From Sclerodactyla briareus (taxonomy: Eukaryota; Echinodermata; Holothuroidea; Dendrochirotida; Sclerodactylidae): DNA of 64,000 nt. Made by a program: the position numbers and the translations under genes. Of the stretch, positions 1-53,674 are shown in pieces; the first letter of the stretch is position 1; each line of letters opens with the position of its first letter. The notes below the pieces were generated by a model. The model ran no database searches. It was not told where the DNA came from and saw only the letters and a list, made by a program, of their open reading frames with translations. The stretch is taken from the NCBI GenBank assembly GCA_026419785.1, contig JAODTK010001344.1, positions 1-64,000 on the forward strand, given 5' to 3'.

Positions 1-639
1 TGTTGCACTTCACCATGGGCGTCCAACAGGTGGGGGCCAGGGGGTATGTTTCCCCCCCCCCACTTTTTGACAAGCCCCCACTGACCTACAACCTTTTCAC
101 ACATAAATTGTGGGAACGTGGCCCATTTCTCCCCCCCCCCCTTTTTAGAGGGTTGTGCTTCATTCACGCTCATGCAGCTTCACTGAATCCTATACCTATG
201 GTGTACCTAACATTCGTGGCCACCTTCATATGTATGGTTGGTCTTTATTCCCATACATATTTTCCCTGGTTGCTATTGAGCAGGTATATATTTGACCTGG
301 TGTGTGTTATATTTTATACCTATGAGTGATCTTCGCATGTCTTGTTCTTAGGCAAAATCAGGGCAACCAGGCATCCAATCATACAGTAAACGGGTGAAAC
401 GGTGGGTGACTTTATTCAACCTCATATGTGCATAGAACGCTTTACCAATCATGATTTTTTGTCTCGCCGTGAATGAAATTCAGAGGAGACTTAGTGGTCA
501 CTGTGGCATGTGTGTGTGTGTAGGTGTGTGTCACACTTTCCCTCGTTGGCAGGATACCTTTCGAACAATAAGTGCCGATGTGCGACAAAATTTCCAGGGG
601 TAAGCATCGGGGGTGGGTGAACACGATCTGATTCTATTT

Positions 640-1320
640 TGGGCACAAAAGTAAGGTAATTAGCCTATTTTATGTAATTTTATTGTGAGGCTGTTAGCAA
701 GATTGCAGGATGAACCGTAGGGTTGCTATGGTGTATTGGGTTCGGCAACATATATGCGGATATAAGGTAGATGAACTGATTGATTTTCAGCGAACATGGA
801 TTAATTTGTCCAATTTTGCATGATCTATGCAAAATTCAAAAGTTTGGTGAATATGGTGTACCGGCAGTCCCAAACCAAAACTTTTAAACAAAGATTCGGG
901 TCAATGGAGGTCATTCAACGTACCTAATTTGCATAATGTATTGCCACCTGGTGTAATGGTTTACAGAAAATTCTATCATGGATTCCCTGTCACTGGAGGT
1001 CATTCACTTGTCTAATTTGCATAATTCATGTGTAATTTCAAAGTTGCCGGATTTTCGTGAACTTGGTAACTTGGCCTAAATTTGCATAATTGAGGAATTT
1101 AGATCACATTTTCCACAAACTGCTTCACACTCCTTTCAGTAGACCTTGTCAATAATCAGTCCTTTCGAATTTGAAAGTGGTCACTGATATTAGGCTGTTT
1201 CTGTTAAATTGCTAATACCAGAATCTTGTAGCGACACATGAAGCCTTGGTAATTGTTTGCATGTGACTAATAGAAGTAAACACTGATCGCGCAACCAGGC
1301 GAGAACACTGGGGCTATTGC
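640..1320. repeat. Dispersed AT-rich family, reverse orientation
   Basis: Contains ACTGATCGCGCAACCAGGCG, the reverse complement of the family head, at about 1283. Repeated words of the family body precede it: GGTCATTCA, CCTAATTTGCATAAT, GTCATTCACTTGTCTAATTT. Bases 1-640 to its left hold pyrimidine runs (C10 tracts near 50 and 132) and a short GT repeat at 508-530, with nothing coding that I can support. Confidence 0.6.
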
Positions 1321-1344
1321 ACAAGCGACATTTCTCTTTTAAAC

Positions 1345-1785
1345 TCTTTGCCTGCTGGAAAATACTCCATTGATCTGATCTGAAAATTGTTTAGAACACT
1401 CTAACCTAGTTGTTTTGGCATACGTTATATGAATATTCTTTTTAATTCCCCTACTTTTCTGACTCGTGCGACGATACCTAACAAGCCACAATACGCCGGC
1501 GCATACTAAAACACTCTGTCATGACCAAATGTGAAGCAATTTTTTTTGTGGAATCTATTCAGGGTTTGCTCCCATCTCATTTCAGAGCCTGTGGTTTGTC
1601 TCTCATGACTGACATCTACCTCGCCTGAAATCATCAATGAGCAGAATCCCACTTTTTGGGATTTGTCCCAAACGAAGTTCCTTGCAGAAGACATATCGGT
1701 AATATACCAACCATTGTATATACAAGGCGATAGCCCTTTCCCCTCTGTTTAGAACGGCTTCTCATATCGTCCTGCTTCAAACTAA
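1345..1785. repeat. Dispersed repeat family R2, copy 1
   Basis: Shares an ordered series with 38988-39515: GAATTGTTTAGAG-like word, TTTTGCATACGTTA, CGATACC.AACA.GC, CAATACGCC..GCGCATAC, AATCCA.CAGGTTGGCTCCC, TGGGAT.TGTC.AAACGAAGT, GCGATAGCCCT and AACGGCTTTTCCATATCGTC. A GCGCAACCAGGCGAGA module that recurs in other repeats precedes it at 1288. Confidence 0.65.
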
Positions 1786-2309
1786 TGCAGGGTCGGCGAG
1801 CCATGCATGCAGTCGCTAGTCTGGATCAAGGACCTTTTTTGGCGATTTCAGCATTGGCTGAAGTTGGGATCCAATGCGTTACTGACACACTTTTGTGTAG
1901 GGGAAACAGAATTTAGGACATAAGATATCCCAGAAGGTTGAGGGAGGGTCATGCACCCTGCCCTTGGGCCTGTGGGATTTGGTGTTATGAGTGGAGCGCA
2001 TTACTGAAGGTCTCTTATACCCGGCGTTGGGCCAAAGCTGCGTGGCCAAACACTGCTTGGACAACACTTCAGTCAAGAGGTCCGGTGACTAAAATCATAA
2101 GCCGCTTGGACTTACCATGTTGATGATACCACAATCCTGTTTGATCTGACTATATACTTGGCACGGAGCAAGTTCCGTTGGAGCTGCCTTCCCCTCGCGC
2201 ATTTCAGTTCAGATACCAAGCATGGGATACGATTCACATGTCACCGCCTGCCATCTTCCTTGGAGGAGCCTCACTTGTGTATTCATAACCAATACGATCG
2301 CCCCCAGTT

Positions 2310-2990
2310 CTCGCCTGGTTGCGCGATCAATAGTTCTTCTATTGTACCATGCAAACAATTACAAGGCATTCATGTGTTGATTGAAGAAATTTGGTATTAC
2401 ATTTAACAAACACCTATTTCAATAAGGACTATCATTGACCATTCTACTAAAGGCAGTATAAGCAGTTTTGTGGAAATGTGACTAAACTATGGCCATTAGA
2501 CACAATATTCCAACTTCCATTCCAATTGACCCACTTTCTCACTTTAAATATTTCGAGACCAAAGTGACCACACGTAGTAATACATTTCATTCGGACCATG
2601 TTGCATGATGAGTGCAATTTATACTGCATAATTTCCCAGGACGTCCAGTCAATGTAACCAGTTTTTTCGCAAGTTAAGGTAGACCCTCTCATCGGCTTCA
2701 TGTAAATTGAACAAACTGATTTTGAATGACCATGTCAAATCACACTGAATGTGACCTCCAGTACATCCAGTCTATGTTAAAATGGTTTGGAGAGTAAGAG
2801 AGTATCCATGAAATCCTGCAAATTCAAATTCTCATAAATTAATGCAAATTAGACACAGTGAATGACTTTCTCAGTGACCCTGATCCATGATAAAAGATTT
2901 GGAACGCAAGGTAGAACCAAATTACACACTTAATTATCATATTTTACGCTACAAATCTAATCAGTTTATCTATCTATATTCCAACCCGTC
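2310..2990. repeat. Dispersed AT-rich family copy
   Basis: Begins with TCGCCTGGTTGCGCGATCAA and contains AACAATTACAAGGCATTCAT, then body words such as CAAATTAGACACAGTGAATG and GTGACCCTGATCCATGA. From 3000 to 4480 I see no gene and no repeat beyond a T15 run near 3142 and a CA run near 3851. Confidence 0.6.
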
Positions 2991-4480
2991 AACCATAGCA
3001 CCCTAAATTTGCTAGCTAGCCTGAAAAATAGTTCCTGCAAACAAGTAAGTGGTACACCCAAACACACCCTAGTCTCTTCTTGACTTTGTTCAGCGAGACA
3101 AAATAATAAAGGAAATAATGCAGAATAATCTATTTTTAAAGGTTTTTTTTTTTTTTCTACAAATTGAAAGTATACTTTATAATTATCCATGAAATTAACC
3201 TTTCACACTCTTCATAACCTGTCTTGCAGCTGGATGCTTTGTCTCACCAATAACCCCTTACTCAGCCACATGCCCAGTGAGCTGCAAAATCACTGAATTA
3301 CAGCCATCGGTAACTCTACCTACCTGATTCAGGCTCGAGTCGCCATACTGTTTTTGAATGAAAGACGCAATTCCCTACAAGCAAAGCATACCATTATCTG
3401 GCAGTGACTTTGAGATACCAACATTGGGATCATAATTTTCAGAATGAATGCAGGTCAGCTAGCAAGCTGGAACTTATATAAATAACATTCCAAGCATTTC
3501 CTGTAAGGGCATGTCATAGATGAGAAGCCTCTAAGCCAAAATGAGTGTTATTTCTGATTCACTATATTCTGACCCCTCTCTATGTGCTAAAATATTTGAA
3601 ATTAGGCAATGGGGGCCATATATGGGGTCCCTCACATGTATGTCTCATTCAGGAAGGCATGGCTGCTGCTTGTGTGGGGACTTTTACTTTTCCTTGACCA
3701 GTACCAATGAATTGAGAGAGACATGACCACATTTATATTTACACTCCTGAAATAAGACTGGCGAATCACATCAAAGGATTATTCCCCCACGGGGAAACTG
3801 TTGCTTTAAAACATGGTGTAGCATTCAGTCAGTATCTCAGACCATTATCAGCACACACACAACACACATCCCCAAGTACTACTCGAGTATACCTGATAAC
3901 TTGGATGTAAAAGCAAATAGGCCAGTTTGATTTGCTTTCATGCTACCGATGCCATGACCAACAACATGTGCAGTTTTTTGGGATGGTTTCAATATATCTA
4001 GTCCATCCACAGTTTTAATGTCACACCAAAAACTGACATATGTCATGTATTCACTGTGTCGGCTTGGTTAGATCGAACTAATTTACACGAAATCTTTTAG
4101 TTACAAAGAGATTATCCAATCAATATTATACCGGAGACAACACCTGTAACTCTCGGAATAGTGAATATGTAGGACACAGAAGAAGAAAAAAATCTGCGAA
4201 CCAAAACTAAACTAACAACCAACAATGACTGTTTTCATAGAACTGATGCTATAAATCGGAGGTGGAGAGCCTACTACTGGAAATCACCTGTAAGGGTACC
4301 TGGGTGGCGCGGGCCACCACCATATACTACTCTGGCCTCTGGGGTTGCTCAGTTTGTGTTAGCAGCTAATGCTGACGTCATAGAATAATCAAAATCATTG
4401 TAAACTAACTTTGGTGAGTCTGGCTTGTAACCCAGGTACATACATAATTCTCACAAGCATTTACTGCGGGCTTATTCTTA

Positions 4481-4886
4481 AGAAAAGGCCAAGCCACAAG
4501 ATATTTAATGTCCCATATGATTGTGCATGAAAATCCGCTATCACAACTTTGTTTCATGTTCGGTTAGAAAGTTATGAATTTTCGAAGATAACAAATAATT
4601 CACTGCTAATTTGGCATTTTGCCATTGCAAACATTTATGACATCATATCTCCCAAATTGAGAGAATTGTTAAGAAATATGTCTTATCCCTTATGATTGGT
4701 AGATATGACATCACAAAAAGGTTGATATTTGCCCGAAATCAATCAATTATATGAAATTTGAGGAGCCATATCTTCCCAACCGAATATGCTATTAATCCTG
4801 AAAAAGTTAATTCAAATGATTTTTTATTCTCTCTCTCTGTAACAACAACAACCAAGAGAGTAATAATTTGGGCTGAATTTCCCTTC
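4481..4886. mobile_element. Short inverted-repeat element (family M2), copy 1
   Basis: Starts AGAAAAGGCCAAGCC and ends GGGCTGAATTTCCCTT, a diverged inverted pair. Interior: CATATGATTGTGCATGAAAA, TTAAGAAATATGTCTTATCC, TTGGTAGATATGACATCA, CCATATCTTCCCAACCGAAT. The same order is found at 60912-61360. No open frame of note. Confidence 0.65.
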
Positions 4887-5526
4887 AAACAGCTCTTGAC
4901 TAACAGAAACCATACATCCAATTCTTCAATACGTTAGTGTTCATGTGTATGGAGGGCAATTAGTCAATTTGGGAATGATTCGATCCACTCGTTCATGCAG
5001 TGTTTGAGTCGTCAGTGCCGAGTGTACCCCAGGTGACCTTTGACACCATCAGTATCATATAATTAAACCTACCACTGTGACAATGCTCTTACTTCTGTTG
5101 AATGAAAAATGTCACACGTATTGGCCCATATACAACCGTACTATTATTGGCTATCACATAAATTTCTTGGTGCTAATCCTGTGGTATACTTTCATATATA
5201 TGTAAAGGCTCGCTCAATTACAAACATTTGTTAAATGAAAAAATATTTTACCCCTGAGGACAGAACTAAAGTGTTCCCTGCAATGCAATGAAAAAGCCTT
5301 AATTGTTCAATTTTGGAAAATATTTTTACAAAACTTTTCGAGTTATATAATTAGGTAATACAATCCATTTATATAATACAAGAAAGTTTTCCTCCATGTT
5401 TTTCAAAGCAATTTCTGTGTTCATTGATCTCCCGTAAATGCAACACCCGGATCAATATCCATCTCACAAGCACTCCCTCTGTCCGCATGACCGTATATCC
5501 TTTTAACACAACTCTTTTAGTAGCCT

Positions 5527-5547
5527 GGGGGAGGGGGGGGGGGGGGT

Positions 5548-5578
<31 letters not shown>

Positions 5579-5592
5579 GAGGGGGGGGGGGG
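5527..5592. repeat. Near-pure G tract (about 65 bases)
   Basis: A run of G broken only by single T, A or GAGA. It is the longest of several such tracts; others are C runs at 11694-11732, 14768-14805, 17766-17782, 19472-19487 and 62008-62030, and G runs at 33522-33563 and 48515-48528. They have G-quadruplex potential, and their length is unreliable in long-read assemblies. Bases 4900-6600 around it hold no gene I can support. Confidence 0.9.
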
Positions 5593-6619
5593 AAGGTAAA
5601 TACTCATAAAACCACTTAGCGCCCAACCTTTACAATAAACTCAACCCACCTTTTTCAGGCAACTCCATGACTATACTCGAAGAATGGAATGTGTGCTATT
5701 AGTTAACAACTATCTCATAGTCAGTCCTATAATTGTGGTAAACATTTCTCAAACTTTGTTGGGCCCATTTCTCGGGAGCAGATCCATCAAGAATTCAGAG
5801 TACTTATAATCTGTTCAGGAACTGAATGCTTCCTTAGGCACTGATAGGTACGTACTTATCAAACCCTACATAAACATAACTGCTTCTCTCCTCCCAACCT
5901 CCTCCACTTATTATTTGTTGTCATTGCAACTTTCACATGAATTTTACTCTGAAGATTCCATGCCACCCTCTTTCATAATATATAACGTCAGGAAGATGTT
6001 TTCTGTACTCTATTCACGAAGTGACCATAGCATAGGGGTTGCCAACACCACAAATTATACATGTCAACTATAATCACCAATGTGTGGGTCGAGGTGAATG
6101 CAAGGTCCACTAGAGCGGCCTATGGCATTGAGGCATCATATGCATGATTAGAAGTGGCAACATAATGAACTGCACAAATAATACAATATAATATAACCAT
6201 AAATAAATAGGGGGGGCGTTCAATTAATTTGCAGCCCTCTCAGACTGTGACATGTGCTCATTGAGTCAGATGGCATTCCCTTAACATCACTACTGGTGCT
6301 ACGATTACCTTTATCATAAGACCCGTACGCGATATTCTCAAATAATGTGGTCCCTGGGGACTCCCCAATAGGGCTTTCCACGTGGGTGCGCTAATACTTG
6401 TGTACCTTGGGTATCACTAAACTATTCCCACTTTATACCTAATAAAGGAGACAACGAAGAAAAACAAGAGTGTCCAATGGCACAGTAGCTCACCTAATCA
6501 CTTTTGTACCAGTTTAGTGTAGGAAATTGTGCATAAGTTTTAAAGATGCCTTACATGATCTTCGACTTAAATATGTATCATCAGTCACAGAACAGGCCTA
6601 ATATAGGTCAAGTACCAAC

Positions 6620-7640
6620 TCCAAACTATTCTGTAGAAAGGGAAGCTGCAACGATTGTTCAATAAATGGAGTGAAAGTCACCTTGACATTTGAAAAAATG
6701 GCCGGAAATTGGCCCTAAAGGCCTCTGACTCAAATCCTGGAACACTCCATATTGACCATAGGTCAATGGTTACAGTAACCACAATTCTGTCATTTCTATT
6801 CGTATAGTACAGTAGAAGGAGCGGGTTGACGTATTACCTAGGTCACCGATGATACTGTCCGAGTTTTGTGCATATTCGATTTGAAACTGTAGGAGTAGTC
6901 GCTTGACCGTTACAAAAATGCCACGCAATATGACTTCTGACCTCAAATTCCTGAACTCACGTATGTATTGGTCCTGAGAATATGGACCAACTATCAGGAT
7001 CTTCCATTCAAATTGTGGGTGAGACGCATTGATTGTTGACTCCCCAAAAATGATCTTTTGGGCCAAAATGACCCAGTGACCTTTGACCAAAATTCATGAA
7101 CAGTCCAGATGTATCAAATACACTGGACCAACTTTCATGATCATCCAATTATTCTGTAGAAAGAGAGCAGCTTGACCATGCACACAAAATGAAAAAAACT
7201 GACCCCTAGATGACCTTTGACCTCAAAATCCTGAACACACCATAACGTACCAAGGTCAATGGTATAGACAACTTTCTTGTATTCTGACCGTCCCATAGGA
7301 GAAGAAGCTGCTTGAACCCATTGAACCAAATGGCCAAATGACCCCGGAGGTAACCTTTAAGACCCTCTAATTCATGAAAAACAACATTAAGTACCATGGT
7401 CATCACTATGACCAAGTTTGATGAAAATCCGATTTGAACGGTAGGAAAGCCGCTTGACGTTTGAAAGGAAATGGCCAGAAATTGGCCCCTAGATGCCCTT
7501 TGATCTCAAATTCCTGAAAAACCCGATGTATCAGGTCAATGGATCATACTGCCTAACTATCACGATCATCAATTCAATCTGTGGGAGAAGAAGCATTTGT
7601 TTGTTTAATACCCAAAAATCACCTTTTTCGTAGTAGTAGA
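6620..7640. repeat. Tandem array of about 145-bp diverged units
   Basis: About seven units with the order GACCTTTGACCTCAAATTCC, TGAACAC.CC.., GGTCAATGG, ACTTTCATGATCATCCAATT, CTGTAGAAG and GCTTGACC, then AAATGGCC.GAAATTGGCCC. Units are clearly related but much more diverged than the minisatellites. A single unit of the same family occurs at 35590-35740, so this is a dispersed sequence that has been locally amplified. Not coding. Confidence 0.8.
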
Positions 7641-8399
7641 GGCAGAGGGGTGTTGATTCCATGCCAAAACCAGATCATGGAACATCACTACAAATTCCAC
7701 TTTAGTATTAGACAGGAATTCCATGGACTAGAACCACCAATTTAGCATTAAGGGTTGAAGGAAAAACCAACATGCAAAATTCAAAATAGCTGGTGGTAGC
7801 ATTGCAAAATGCCCCCGAATGAGTACGATCGATACAAATTTTTGGAAAGTGCCGTAGCAGTCAGTTTGTGAATGAAACTATAGACAGCATACAGGTTTTC
7901 TAGGATTCCTCCCTATTGCTAATACCAGTGGCCGGCACATTTCAAAAGCTGGAAGGGAGAAGTTATACATCACGAAAAACAAACAGGAATTTACCTTGCA
8001 GTTATTTATCAGTAATGTGATTAAGTGCATAGATCGTAGTTAGACAAAAAAGGCCTAAACTTGATGTTGACATACAAGATCTAATATTCTTCATAAATTA
8101 TGGGTATTCTTTATAACTTGATTTCTGGGCTAACACTCATGAATTAATCGTGTTTCCATCATTAGTACAGACAATCGCTCTTCAAGTGATCCTGAAATCA
8201 CTCAAAATTCTACATATTCTAAGCATTAACATTCTAACTGAAGGTAGCATGATCTTATTCCACAGGTTGGCGATTGGCAGAAGATGAATAAAGGCGTAGG
8301 GGGCTTCACATGCAAGGTCCCATGTTAGTTCTAACCGAGCACCTATGGTGTCCTAGGAGCACCATGAGATTGAGCACATCTCGGAGCACATAAGGGATT
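7641..8399. other. Downstream flank, no feature seen
   Basis: Unique-looking sequence between the 145-bp array and the 55-bp minisatellite, with no gene or repeat I can support. The stretch 9291-9992, between the minisatellite and the MK2 stop, is the likely 3' UTR start. No clear AATAAA in the gene direction was found in its first 700 bases. Confidence 0.4.
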
Positions 8400-9290
8400 G
8401 TATACCTCTGCCCTCGCATCAACTGAGGCCAATCTCAGGAGCAGCATAGATTTGTATATACTTGCCTCCTCGCTATTAATCTGAGCACATCTCGAGTTCA
8501 GCATCTGATTGTATACACACCTGCCTCGCTATATCTGCACATCTCGGGAGCAGCAGTCGTATTGTATACACACCGGCCCTCGCTATTATCTGTCAAGCAC
8601 ATCTCAGGAGCAGCATTGGCTGTATACACACCGGTCTCGCTATCATTGAGTCCCATCTCAGGAGCACAGGATTGTTACACACCTGCCTCGCTATTATCTG
8701 AGCACTCTCAGGAGCAGCTGGGAGTTGTTACTGCCTGCCTCCCATTATCGACACATCTCAGGAGCAGCTTGAGGATTGTAATACACACCTCCTCGCTATT
8801 ACTGGCACATCTCAGAGCAGCTTAGGATTGTATACACCCTCCCTCACTATTATGTTGAGCACAGCCTCCGGAAGCAGCTTAGGATTGTATACACACTTCC
8901 CCCCGCTAGGTATCTTGAGCACCTCTCAGAGCCGCTTAGTATGGGGTATACACACCTGCCTCACTATTATTGTGAGCACATCTCAGAGCAGCTCAGGATT
9001 GTATCACACCTGCCTCACTCTTAATTGAGCACATCTCAGGATCAGCTTAGGATTTGTAATCACCTGCCTCACTATTATCTGAGCACATCACAGAGCAGCT
9101 TAGGATTGTATCGACCTGCCTCGATATCAACTGAGTGCGTCTCAGGAAGCAGCGGGATTGTATACACACCTGCCTTGATATCTTCCAGCATATATCTGGA
9201 GCAGCATGGGATTGTATACACACTTCCTTGATATCATTCCAGCATATATCTGGACAGCGTAGGATCGATACATCCATCATTAGCTTGATA
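8400..9290. repeat. Minisatellite, unit about 55 bp
   Basis: About 15-16 direct copies of a unit containing GAGCACATCTCAGGAGCAGC, then TTAGGATTGTATACACACCT, then GCCTCGCTATTATCT. Copies vary by single-base indels and substitutions; the last two copies (from about 9170) have a diverged TTCCAGCATATATCTGGA form. It lies about 700 bases beyond the MK2 stop codon, so it could be in the 3' UTR or just downstream. Open frames across it are repeat translations, not genes. Confidence 0.93.
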
Positions 9291-9992
9291 TGGCCCATTA
9301 CCTACAGCATCAAATGACGACGATTAACCGACAATGTGCAACCAAATTTCAATCATGTGACAAGATGCTTTGCTAAACAACCACTGAGGAACCTTATATT
9401 CTACGTGTACAAACTCGATAACCTCGCTCTTTTCTGGCATAACATTTCTATTCTAGTCAACTCACAACTGGGTGCCAGAACATATCAGTACTAATGACCA
9501 CTTTGCATAAACTGCAAATTATCAAGCTCATCAGATTTTTTTTTGTACCATGTTTACTGAGGGTGTAATTCGATAACACAGATTTCTAATGCCTCTGTAT
9601 ACCTGAAGCAACCACCCTGGTTGAAATATGTAGGCTAGAGCAATCTCAACGTCAGAAGCTGGTTATCGTACATCATTGTCAGTTTTCCCGTCTGTTGGAG
9701 ACATTCCATGCAATCCTGGCTCACAAGTTCCCCCACTGATGTCTTGCATCGGGGGGCCAAGACGACCCACATGTCTACACTAGTCCTTGCATTCATCTGT
9801 GGGGGTCCAAGTAACCGAACCACATTGGTCATTTTTTTCCTCTCACTCTCTCCCTCCGACAACCCTGTTACTATATGTTGACCTCGAGAGAAGTCCAGTT
9901 TCGCCGGAGAAATTTACCGGAGGAATGCCATTCTCGTGGAGAGGACAACTCATCGGATGCCCGGTTAAATGGATGGATGGCATACAGGCATG

Positions 9993-51670
<41,678 letters not shown>

Positions 51671-53260
51671 CTGTGGAAGAGCAGCGACATGGTCCTTTCC
51701 AGTCAGATAATGTCAAGATCAAAATGTTCATCACAAACGTTCAATTTATGTACGTGTTGCCTGAAGGAGTCAGAGGTTAAGACAATAAACAGGAACTCAA
51801 ACAAAAAAAACATCACTAAAAGCTGAAATTCTCCAAACAAAAAGCTGATGGTTCCTGGGGTATTTTTTATTATATTTCCAAGTTTTGCTGATGAGGGTTG
51901 AGCTGGTTACAGATGTTATCATGACACAGCAAAATGTAAAATGCCAGACAATGCACTAAAGATGGTCTCAATGAATAGATGTCTCATGTGATCCATAGAT
52001 TAGTACAGTAGCAAACTAGCAAATATGATGATCAGTTTGTTTGTCTAATAGGGGATAGGACTAGAGGTTCAAGAATGAGGAAACGGTCTCACGAAACAGT
52101 ACGAAGATGCACTCAGAAAGACACTGAGGTGAACCTACTGTGACAATGCGAATAACGAAACAAAAAGATCCTCAAAAGGTGATAAATTCCAGCAGAGTAG
52201 CAGGTTATGCCAACACACACAAATTCCCCTCATGGCACAGTCATCAGAGGTAAGTGTAAATACTATATTATGCTAGAGGTTGAAACACTGTTGATCCAGC
52301 CGTCCATCAAATACAACAATACACAGTGACAGTCAGAATACTCTGCAGATTAGGGTTGACATAGATAAAGTGAAAGCAGCCTACCAGCACCCAGGTAATG
52401 TAAGCAATAATTTTATAGGGGGAGATCACTTTCTGGTATCGATATCCCGCAGCTCTGCCCAGTTTGTGTACAACTTTTTTTTTTGCATGACGTTCCGCCA
52501 ACTCCACATGATTGATGACCCACTTGATACAACAGCATCTGATGTTTCACATCCGTAGATATCCTCAGCAGTTCACGCGAAACATCCTCATCCAGCTAAC
52601 ACTTCTCTATTTACACGAAGTTATGAACAATGCGGAAGCTCTCACAAACTTGAAATAAGAAAATTCATCCTGATAGAGAAAGACAAAAATCATGCTTGAG
52701 TGACGATATAATGAATAAGCGAGCGAGGAGCGAGTCACATGCTATGATTTGAACATGCACGTCAAGAATTCTGGAGAGGGTTGTGCATCAAGGAAAAGGA
52801 TCCAAATCACAAATACTGCCAGCAGATCTTTAATACTGCAACTGGTGCTGACGATTAATTACACACATGTACGAGCGTGGTTATACATTCAGAAGTTTGG
52901 AAACCCTCCTCGTAAAATATGCGTTTGCTAACCCAAATTTGGCATATTATGGACAGAATGTGATGTGGGTACGTTACCCGATCTGTCCGGTTATGGAGTC
53001 AGGCCCAAATTAGAGTGGCACAGAACTATACAAGAGAGATTAGATGCAACAGCGGCGCATGGCTTCAATTAAGTTGTAATTAAAGCGTTAATCACTGTCT
53101 GCCCAAGGCTAAATGCCAAGGTAGACCCTGGGAGATCTCCAACATGATTGCGACCAAGATCCATTATAGCCCTCTAATGGCTTATAGAACTCATGGAAAG
53201 ATATTTTATAGGATAGATTATCAAACAAATTCTCGTTACTGAATTTTGAATGCCCTGATT

Positions 53261-53674
53261 TTTAAGGACATCACACTGCAGGATTATTTTATATTTATTG
53301 AATTAATATGAACTTAACAACATTAATTTCCACTTCGGAAACCATTTAATTTATGGGAGAGATGCTGTAGTAGGTTGGTAGGTGTGATGGTTACTTTGGT
53401 GAGAGACAGACAACAGAACTTTTTCTGAATGATGACTCATCGAACAAAATGAAACAATGAAATACATAACATAATTCCTGTGTTGTCCATGTGTGACATC
53501 ATGCGTTATTGCACAATTGAGATTCTCCCAAATTTCTTTGCTCAATGGCCCGAACATTGAGGGCCAATAACTCCACATAGGAAACATCGTATTGAAATGG
53601 CGTTTGGCCTATGTATACAGTTTCCATTCTCCACGATATAACCTCTGTCGTATCCAAGCTGCCGTTGTCCTTCA
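53261..53674. mobile_element. M1 family copy, opposite orientation, internally deleted
   Basis: Begins TTTAAGGACATCACACTGCA and ends GCTGCCGTTGTCCTTCA. The interior is the reverse complement of the M1 interior (ATGCGTTATTGCACAATTGA, CTCCACATAGGAAACATCG, CGATATAACCTCTGTCGTAT). It lacks about 170 bases of the family interior. It lies upstream of MK2 exon 1. Confidence 0.7.

Noticed and set aside
5369-5626. Proline-run frame on minus and glycine-run frame on plus
   Set aside because: Produced by the G homopolymer tract at 5527-5592.
8562-9317. Several 60-90 codon frames with YTPA / STSQ repeats
   Set aside because: All arise from the 55-bp minisatellite units.
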